Of a DNA stretch of 64,000 bases, positions 55,085 to 64,000 are shown in pieces. The first letter of the stretch is position 1; the number at the start of each line of letters is the position of its first letter. Under the pieces are notes generated by a model that ran no database searches, was not told the origin of the DNA, and saw only the letters and a list, made by a program, of their open reading frames with translations. Both the position numbers and the translations under genes were made by a program. The DNA lies in the NCBI GenBank assembly GCA_036924085.1, contig JAVGWX010000007.1:98481141-98545140 (forward strand). Direction: 5' to 3'. The DNA comes from Ariolimax columbianus. Its lineage: Eukaryota > Mollusca > Gastropoda > Stylommatophora > Arionidae.

Positions 55085-56685
55085 TGATAGTTGACACTCA
55101 GTATCTTTGCTGACATTTAGTATCCTTGATGACAGTATCCTTGCTGACAGTCAGAATCCTTGCTGACACTCAGTATCCTTGCTGACACTCAGTATCCTTG
55201 CTGACACTTAGTATCCTTGCTGACATTTGATATCCATGCTGACACTCAGAATCCTTGCTGACACTCAGAATCCTTGCTGACACACAGTTTCCTTGCTGAC
55301 ACACAGTATCCTTGCTGACAGTCAGAATCCTTGCTGACACTCAGAATCCTTGCTGACATTTGATATCCTTGCTGACACTCAGAATCCTTGCTGACACTCA
55401 GAATCCTTGCTGACACACAGTTTCCTTGCTGACACACAGTATCCTTGCTGACAGTCAGAATCCTTGCTGACACTCAGAATCCTTGCTGACATTTGATATC
55501 CTTGCTGACACTCAGAATCCTTGCTGACACTCAGAATCCTTGCTGACATTTGATATCCTTGCTGACACTCAGTATCCTTGCTGACACTCAGAATCCTTGC
55601 TGACATTTGATATCCATGCTGACACACAGTATCCTTGCTGACACACAGTATCCTTGCTGACAGTCAGAATCCTTGCTGACACTCAGAATCCTTGCTGACA
55701 TTTGATATCCTTGCTGACACTTAGAATCCTTGCTGACACACAGTATCCTTGCTGACACTCAGAATCCTTGCTGACATTTGATATCCTTGCTGACACTCAG
55801 TATCCTTGCTGACACTCAGTATCCTTGCTGACACACAGTATCCTTGCTGACATTTGATATCCTTGCTGACACTCAGAATCCTTGCTGACATTTGATATCC
55901 ATGCTGACACACAGTATGCCTTCTGACACACAGTATGCTTTCTGACACACAGTATGCTTTCTGACATTTGATATCCTTGCTGACACACAGTATCCTTGCT
56001 GACATTTGATATCTTTGCTGACACACAGTATCCTTGCTGACACTCAGTATCCTTGCTGACACACAGTATCCTTGCTGACATTTGATATCATTGCTGACAC
56101 TCAGTATCCTTGCTGACATTTGATATATTTGCTGACACACAGTATCCTTGCTGACATTTGATATATTTGCTGACACACAGTATCCTTGCTGACATTTGAT
56201 ATCCTTGCTGACACTCAGTATCCTTGCTGACACACAGTATCCTTGCTGACATTTGATATATTTGCTGACACACAGTATCCTTGCTGACATTTGATATCCT
56301 TGCTGACACTCAGTATCCTTGCTGACACACAGTATCCTTGCTGACATTTGATATATTTGCTGACACACAGTATCCTTGCTGACATTTGATATATTTGCTG
56401 ACACACAGTATCCTTGCTGACATTTGATATATTTGCTGACACACAGTATCCTTGCTGACACACAGTATCCTTGCTGACATTTGATATCCTTGCTGACACT
56501 CAGAATCCTTGCTGACACTCAGTATCCTTGCTGACATTTGATATCCTTGCTGACACACAGTATCCTTGCTCACACTCAGAATCCTTGCTGACACACAGTA
56601 TCTTTACTGACACACAGTATCCTAGCTGACATTTGATATCCTTGCTGACACTCAGTATCCTTGCTGACACAAATTATTATGTTCT
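55085..56685. repeat. 19-bp satellite array, about 84 units
   Basis: The unit is ctgacactcagtatccttg, with common variants ending acacagtatcc, acatttgatatcc, acactcagaatcc and acagtcagaatcc. A 19-bp period means every frame cycles over three units (57 bp = 19 codons), giving open frames of up to 265 codons on minus that are not genes. Variants are arranged in higher-order blocks, for example alternating acacag and atttgatat units near 56100-56470. Confidence 0.97.
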
Positions 56686-56744
56686 ATTCAGAATTTTCTT
56701 GTACTTTAATACATACTGATATTCATTTTGTCTGAGTGTTGACG

Positions 56745-57320
56745 GGGCCCGAAAGGGCAACAGAGAATAGAAACACTGTAAACATGCCAAGCAAGTTGTA
56801 AGAGGTGACTATGGTGGATTGGGCTTGGGGGCTACCTCATCTTGCAGACATTTTGAGCTACAAAAACTTCAATAAATATGGACATGTCAACTGAAAAGAG
56901 AAATACAACTCAACCATCCAAGAGAGAAGAAGGTTCTCTGTCAAGATGGCTAATGACAAGATGCAGTGAAAGCCACAATGAATCTGCATCGTGAACTTGT
57001 CTGTTTCTGTCAGCAAAAACCACAAAATTTGGTATTTAGAATGTTTGTACAATGTACGAACAGGGGAAGGCTGCAGCTGCGCAGTGAAGATGAGAAACTG
57101 CAAAACTGATATCCTGGACCTGACTGAAACAAGGTGAAAAATGTTTGAGAGGATGAAATTAAGCAGAAACAGACCAAAACACACACAGAGAATAGAGCTC
57201 AAGACAAACACAAAGGGAACAAAACATTCATGGAAAGAGCTGGAACTGATGGCTCAGGACAAGAGGAATTGGCATGGATTTGTTGAAGACCTGTGCTCCA
57301 TAGGGAGCTGAAAGATTGAA
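56745..57320 (+). mobile_element. RTE-like internal-deletion derivative
   Basis: The 5' end resembles an RTE leader and endonuclease start (FGxxNVCTMYEQGKAAAA, then DILDLTETRxK with frame errors, 57030-57130). About 100 bp later it reads WKELELMAQDKRNWHGFVEDLCS, the end of the RT ORF (57230-57300). The ~2.5 kb expected between is missing. Confidence 0.6.
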
Positions 57321-57429
57321 ATTGATTTATATTATTTGACTAGTTTGGTTTGTAAGAACAGTTGTGTTAGCGTTTTGCCGTCCTTCATAAGGCCTATTTA
57401 TGTCAAAATGTCAGTTCTCATGTCAAAGT

Positions 57430-58410
57430 ACATAGTACCCTCTTTCAGTCATGATTGACTTGAGGATGATACAACCTTGGGATGGTCACTCTCTACTCAG
57501 CTTTAGGTTTTCTTTTGCCTTGCAGCATTATCATTTCCCTTCTCCATGTTCTAAGAACTTCTTTTCACCCAGTCTGAGGTGGTTCTTAATAACTTCCTCT
57601 TCCCAGGATGTCAGACACATATCCAGTTCCTCCATGACCCATTTACATATTTCATTGAACTCAGCTGTTGTCAACTTCTATTTCCATCTGCCAACTGTCC
57701 ATAAAAAATATCTTTTGGGATACCTTTGCTCTTGTGTAGCATAGGTAACTAAAGTTTCACTATCGTTTAGGAGCATGCTGCCGACACATGCATTGTAAAC
57801 TATGGCCTTGGTTTTAATTGTAAGTTTCCGGTTTTCTCAAATACACATTGTGAGACAAGCAAATGTGGTAACAGCTTTGCCAATGCGACTGTAATTTTCT
57901 GAGTCTAGAGAGAGTCTGTTGCTGATGAGGGACCCGAGGTATGTGGATTTGTGAACAGCTGCCATTTCATAATTATCGATGGTAACGGTTGGTGTGGCAT
58001 CTACTTCCTGTCACAGCACATACATTTTGTTGAGATTTCTTGTGAAATCAAGATCTTTGCAAGCCTGGAAAAAGCAATCTATCAAGCTCTGAAGTTCCTG
58101 CCGACTACGGATTTCATTGCAGCATCGTCAGCGAACAGTATGTCCCTGATAGTGACCTCCCTGATCCTTGTTTTGTCCTTGAGCCTGCAAGACATCTGAC
58201 CCAGTGGGAATCCAGATTCCTTTATTTGCGTTACCAAATACATGCTTCACTAGCAGAGCAAAGAAGATTCTGAATAGTGCAAGGGTCAGGATGCAGTCTT
58301 GTTTAGCACCACTGTGAATACCAAATGGTTGTGATATACTACCATCAAATTGTACTGCTACCTTGCCTGAATTTCTGCCATTATTGATATTAAGTTTGAA
58401 TGCAGGTCCT
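57430..58410 (-). mobile_element. LINE remnant, same family as 16700-18500
   Basis: Aligns by eye with 16800-17950: the words atggttgcaattgcg-type (ctgccgactacggatttcat), gtccctgatagtgacctccc, gccaatgcgactg and ccaggatgtcagacac occur in the same order. It has only one copy of the segment that is tandemly repeated at 16813. Confidence 0.82.
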
Positions 58411-58414
58411 CATA

Positions 58415-60100
58415 TACATATATAGTAGTTAAGTAAACATGACTGCACACAAGACTTACAAATAAGCAAAAAATGGCCACCATGTAATATCAAACTCATA
58501 CAATAAATGTGTGGTTTGAGTTCTTACTACTGACACACTTAGAAAGTTTATGAGAGCAGAAGCAATGTTAAATACTGGAGATACTATTCTTCAATTATAA
58601 ATCATAAATGTCAATAAACAGGTTACATGGAATATATCAGAGGCTGGAAAGTATAGAGAAGTGTACTTCAATCTTTCACAAAAACTTGCAGCACTGACAC
58701 TCAACAACGTTCAGTCTCATGGGCTTGATGTTGACAAATTAAGTCTTTAAGTTTATTAACAAGCACTTTGAATCTCCTGGTAGCACTATTAAATGGTTGT
58801 CAACAGCAACCAATAAACATGATTTATCTCCTGCTATTGAATGGCTATAAGTACAGAATTGGGACAATTATTCCACACATAATTCTGGGTAATTTTTACT
58901 TGTACTGTATTTTGTAAAAAGGGAGAATTGCAACAAAAAAAAAATGAAAATGTTGCCACACACATAATAGCCCCTCATGCCAAACAGCTAGGAATCACTG
59001 CTCTAACAGCTGCTTACATAATCTCAAGTTAATTTAAAAAATAAATGGCTGGGTGATGCATGACAAAATCACAGTCTTTCCTCACAGACTAAAAAAAACA
59101 GCAGTAAGATAAGGATGGCCTTTCTCACAATTAAATTTGTTACCAGTCACGAATGAGTTAAGAGGAAGATCAACAAGGAGCAAAGAAAGGCATTCATGTG
59201 CTCCCTGAAACCAACTTGCAGACATAGATTATGTTGATCACTTATGCCTAATGTCACTCAGTCACAGGTGTAAGAAAACTGTGAACCTGGACAATAATTG
59301 CCAGACTCCTGGTCTATATGTAAATCAAGGTATGTGCTCTGTATTACACAAGAATAAAATCCTAACATCTTCTCTGGACAAATCTCAAAATAGAAGCCCT
59401 TTACATATGTTTCAATATAAAATAAAACTCACAGCAATTAATACATTCAAGCATTTTGTAACATCATACAGTGTAACAACAAAATAACAAATATAATCTA
59501 ATTTAAATTCATTTTATGTAGCTCAGGAGGCTTTAACAACCCCAATATATTTTTCCCAAACAGTAACCATTATTTGTCTAGTGATTTAATTTGTATATTA
59601 GAATAATGTATTACAATGTCTCTTGTTAGTAAATAGTTATATGTGTGGTAGAGAAAGACATATCGTTCTGCTTTGGTAAACTCGTATTTACTATTTCAAG
59701 GCTTAGGGTGTAATTGGTTAAACTGGACTTACAATATAAAAGTCATGTCCTGATGAATGAGTTGGTTCTGAGTGATCAAAGTTGATACAATGATGTCACT
59801 TATAACTATTCTCCATGAGACAGCTTGCAACCAATTTTGATTTTGGACTTTCTTCTTAATCTCTGGCCTTGAAATCTCAGCTACTCTACCTTTCTTATTC
59901 TTTAGCCTCTCCACTTTTCTCTTCCTTGTGGATTCCAGTCAAGTACATGTCAGGTTGTAATGCTAGATAGTTTCTTTGTGGAATGTCATATCCATCTACA
60001 TCTGCATCACTTGTTTCCTGGTTCTTTCCAAAAATTCAATGTTTTTTATGATGCCCTGAAAACAGTTTACAGTTCCCGATCCTATCATTCATCTCCTGTT
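58415..60100. other. No gene seen; possible neurexin downstream DNA
   Basis: AT-rich, no recognisable exon or repeat. The open frame at 59729-59914 (minus) is not supported by splice sites or similarity. Confidence 0.45.
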
Positions 60101-60104
60101 CTTA

Positions 60105-60360
60105 AATAATGGAGACACTGCTGACAGATAAAGTCCAGATTCTGGAACACTTGAAAGAGCACTACAGTGCGCTCTTAAACTGACTGCCCACCATCATCAA
60201 ACAAGCCATAGCACACATGCCTCAAGCTGCTATCAATGGCAAACTTCATATCTCGTAACAGGAGTAACAAATATTTGTTACTCCCAATTATCTGACACAA
60301 ATTATGGGATGGAGTAGGTCTGCCCTTTGGACGTGATGCTCCTAATTACATGTCATATAT
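60105..60360 (+). mobile_element. LINE remnant, linker between endonuclease and RT
   Basis: GDTLLTDKVQILEHLKEHYS ALLN, then IIKQAIAHMPQAAINGKL, matches the G..L.TD...IL.RW.EHF..LLN linker of RTE-type elements. Confidence 0.65.
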
Positions 60361-60954
60361 GAGATAGAATGACTAAGACAGGTTTTCAAGACATTTTCTT
60401 GGAGGAAAAATGCTGAAGGATATCTTGTCTAGAGAGATTTCAAATCAAATTTGGCTTTGCTGAACCTGACTTTGACAAACAATTATAAAATAATATATAA
60501 TCTTACAGTTGGATATACTCTTAATGCCTCCTTATTAATGCTTGTAGCAATATTAGTAACACTTGAGATGATAGTTTTAGAATGAATCGGTAGTTGAAAA
60601 GTAGACACAGCCATGAGAGCTGATGTATTACAGACTTTATTGTTCAAGTTTCCTTTTGCTTTGCTTTGTCTTCCCTATAATAGTTTTTGCAACTGTCTAT
60701 TTATAGCTTCGTAGACTGGAATGCATCAATACTTGGGATTAAACCGGGTATCTTAGCTACAATAAATACGAGCTCTAACAACTCTGCCACTCAGATGTTG
60801 TAAAATAGTCATTTTTATACTGAGGTCATTACCATACTGATGACTGTTTTGCTCAGGTATTTGGGCAGTATTGTCTCAGTAGGCTCGACAGAGAAATTAG
60901 TTTGGCAACATAGCAACAACTGATAAACAGTATAATATTTATGTGGACTCTGTA

Positions 60955-61375
60955 TTATATTACCAGTTCCAAACATGGCCTATGTCCAAGATGTGTGAGA
61001 GAAGAATTTCTATGTGTAAAATGAAGTGTTTGAAAAAGGTCATTGGTGTTACCTGGAAAGACAGACTGTGACACGAAAACATTGGAAGTCTGGTCAGCAC
61101 TACATCTTGTGTAGAATACATCTCGAGGCCCAAAAAAATGTGCTGGTTTGGTTATCTCACAAGAATGCAGCCTCACCAACTTCCACTTGTGGCTTACAAT
61201 GCTGGTATATCGAGCTACAGGGCAAGATGGTGGTTAAAATGCAGGTGGATAAATGAAAATAGAGTAATTTTGCAATGACACAGGCTCACAATGACTGATG
61301 CAGTGCACTTGGCACAGGACAGATGACTTAAGCTCTCCAAAACGCTCAATGATATAAGGAAAAAGGAAACTAACT
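60955..61375 (+). mobile_element. LINE RT C-terminal remnant
   Basis: Plus strand with frame errors: CLKKVIGVTWKDRL, then YISRPKKMCWFGYLTRMQPHQ and ARWWLKCRWINE, AQDR.LKLSKT. Typical RT thumb/C-terminal order. Confidence 0.65.
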
Positions 61376-61379
61376 AACT

Positions 61380-62194
<815 letters not shown>

Positions 62195-62199
62195 CTAAT

Positions 62200-62890
62200 T
62201 TCTTCTAATTCTCTATAAAGACAGCCCCATCATTTTCTCTGAGGAGGTAGATAATATTTAAAAAATAAAATTGATGACACTACATTATGTACAATTACTA
62301 ATATCCATATATAAGAATGAAAAGGGAAATCTGTCCAATTTCTATTGTATAATACACATTACAAGTCTTAATGTCATATTTCAAGCACCTTTTTGGAGAC
62401 TGACTTCACTCAGGAAAAATAATACAGCACTGCAATCAAGCATCATCCCAAATACAAAAACAACAATTTGGCCATATTCACAACAGAGGTCTCAAATTTG
62501 GAGTTATATGATTGCCCTGATTAATAGGCTGTCACTGTTTAAGAAATTGATGAATATGTAAATAAATATGCCTTTTTTTTTATCTTTTGCGAGCAAATAA
62601 TCTAAGTTAGTAATGCCCTTGCAGTGGAAGACAAGGTCATTTTGCTTGGTAGACTAACAATGAAAAATTCAAAATCGACCATTGAAAAAAAATGTACTGT
62701 ACTGAAGTAAATTGATTTTAGAAAATACAGTATAATAAACTGACGTCTGATCTCATGGCTTCCGATTTTTAACAACCTATTTGTGTAATTTCATATTCTG
62801 CAAAATTTGACTTAAATTCTAATTCATAAGGATTGTTTCACATGTAAAACACAAAATCAGAATAGATACAAAATTACACAACTCTTGGCA
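62200..62890. other. No gene seen
   Basis: AT-rich DNA between a TA repeat and a weak exon candidate. Confidence 0.45.
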
Positions 62891-62897
62891 AACATAC

Positions 62898-63052
62898 CTG
62901 GATTACTAGAATCACTGGGAGTTGTAGTTTGTACATCACACATTTCAATCAAAGAACTAATGCATCTGCTGTTACTCTTATTCAATGAATCTTCTGAGTC
63001 TTTGTCAATGGAACTAAGAGAGTTCATCAGTGTAATTAATATTGAGCCACTT
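62898..63052 (-). other. Weak candidate exon downstream of neurexin
   Basis: Open on minus (GSILITLMNSLSSIDKDSED ... SSNPG), between an acceptor-like cacatgacag and an excellent donor, ccag/gtatgt, phases 2 and 1. The peptide is Ser-rich and matches no domain I know. It lies ~680 bp downstream of the neurexin stop, so it could be an alternative 3' exon or chance. Confidence 0.2.
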
Positions 63053-63126
63053 CTGTCATGTGGAGGTGAATCATGGACAATGAATAAATAAACCAAAAGA
63101 TTCTTCAAGGCCACAGAAATGTGGTT

Positions 63127-63132
63127 TTTATT
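63127..63132 (-). terminator. Possible neurexin polyadenylation signal
   Basis: aataaa on the minus strand, ~600 bp past the neurexin stop. Distance is plausible for a 3' UTR; no transcript evidence. Confidence 0.3.
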
Positions 63133-63728
63133 TGCAGAAAGGGAAGAATAACACAGACATCTAAATAGACTAAAATAATAATGATGTGCTGAAGAAAGCT
63201 AATGCACAAATGAAGCTTACTACATATGTACAAAAGTAACAATCCTATTTTTTTGGGCATGTATGAGAATGGAAGGGATAGAACACACTGTGACAAGTGG
63301 CACAAAAATGGCTTGGAATAGATTTAAATTGCGACCTGGAAATGTCAGTCACCATGTAGGGAAGAAGAAGATACCAGCATTTCATAATGTCGTCAAGATT
63401 AGCCTACAGTTAAGGAAATAAATTGTGTGAAAATATAACAGGAAGGAAATGGAATATTTATACATAAAATGTTGGGCACTAATTAAATATCTGATTGGTC
63501 CAAAGTACAACAAAAAATATACAATGTTGGCACTTCTTTAGCAACTAAACAATTTCATGAGCAACTATACATATTAAAACAGAATAAAAACAAACATCTA
63601 TAGTATATTTGTAAAAACTGAGGAATTATAACTGCTCTTTGTTATTTCATCTACCGCTACATTTGTTCAAGTATACAATTAAAGTCCAAGACCAAAACAG
63701 AAAGAATATGTACTATCTGGCAGTATTC

Positions 63729-63958
63729 TCAAACATACCATTCTTTCACATCTTTTTTCTTGCCTCTCTTGCCAGTTCCTGAGTCACTTCCTGAAGCCAA
63801 AGCACCATTTCCTGCAGATTTTTTAGACTGTAGAGATGAAAAATTCTGAGTTTCATCCACCTTATATGTTCCTTCATCTCGGCTACGAAGCTTACATAGG
63901 GCTATGCACAGCACAATGACAGCCACCAGAACACTGCCTGTGATGCCCAATATTAAGC
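63729..63958 (-). CDS. NRXN: Neurexin, terminal exon: transmembrane and cytoplasmic tail
   Basis: Presynaptic adhesion receptor that binds neuroligins outside the cell and scaffolds inside. The acceptor cttcatttcag precedes GLILGITGSVLVAVIVLCIA LC, a single membrane span (~22 residues). Next come KLRSRDEGTYKVDETQNF, matching the neurexin protein-4.1-binding site (Y.NRDEGSYHVDESRNY), and a short Ser/Gly/Lys-rich tail ending KEWYV, a class II PDZ ligand equivalent to KEYYV for CASK and Mint. The exon begins in phase 1 and the stop TGA is at 63729-63731. The LNS/EGF ectodomain exons must lie beyond the right edge. Caspr (neurexin IV) is less likely because its tail differs. Confidence 0.92.
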
Positions 63959-64000
63959 CTGAAATGAAGATCAAACAGTTGTACATATACACTGTTCTGC

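Noticed and set aside
55721..56518. 265-codon open frame on minus (MSARILSVSKD repeats)
   Set aside because: It is the 19-bp satellite read in a stop-free superperiod; neighbouring frames are equally open, with no splice or start context.
55085..56685. CRISPR-like array
   Set aside because: Units are directly adjacent 19-mers with no spacers, in animal DNA.

Overview
The window is animal nuclear DNA: split genes with GT-AG introns, animal gene families, tRNA-derived SINEs, many non-LTR retrotransposons (LINEs), piggyBac, and rDNA of metazoan type. The style of the LINEs and SINEs and the neurexin tail suggest a lophotrochozoan, most likely a gastropod mollusc. I infer that from family resemblance and cannot name a species.

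Only three host genes can be supported. (1) Positions 1155-11518, minus strand: the 5' part of a group II p21-activated kinase (PAK4/mbt type). Four phase-0 coding exons give 411 residues (CRIB, linker, start of kinase) and the gene continues past the left edge. A piggyBac element sits in intron 3 and a minisatellite plus LINE mosaic in intron 2. (2) Positions 27446-30621, plus strand: the 3' end of MOCS1, with the tail of the MOCS1A part and the complete MoaC-like MOCS1B domain. The radical-SAM exons are not found upstream; a presequence-like first exon lies at 22408. (3) Positions 63729-63958, minus strand: the last exon of neurexin (protein 4.1 motif and PDZ ligand), with the rest of the gene beyond the right edge.

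Almost everything else is repeat. 7.4-10 kb: LINE mosaic in the PAK intron. 12.2-13.9 kb: AT-rich DNA with recurrent hairpin repeats. 14-26.9 kb: LINE graveyard (I-like, CR1-like, RTE-like). 31-38.7 kb: SINEs, LINE tails and minisatellites. 38.9-45.3 kb: one minisatellite split by an I-like LINE (39084-41510) and by a remarkable composite (41781-44843) made of putative 5' ETS, an 18S fragment, repeated 28S 3' end and a SINE-like A-rich tail, flanked by a 12-bp direct repeat. 45.8-53.6 kb: RTE-like LINE, two CR1-like copies and a second I-like copy nested within them. 55.1-56.7 kb: a 19-bp satellite. 56.7-63 kb: LINE remnants and unique AT-rich DNA.

The most coherent 'system' is the I-like LINE family ending in (GAA)n. 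At least seven insertions are visible, from about 2.4 kb down to 16 bp. Five share 12-13-bp target duplications. Its terminal bases and target-site habit are shared by a (GAA)n-tailed SINE and possibly by the rRNA chimera, which suggests this LINE machinery mobilises other RNAs here.
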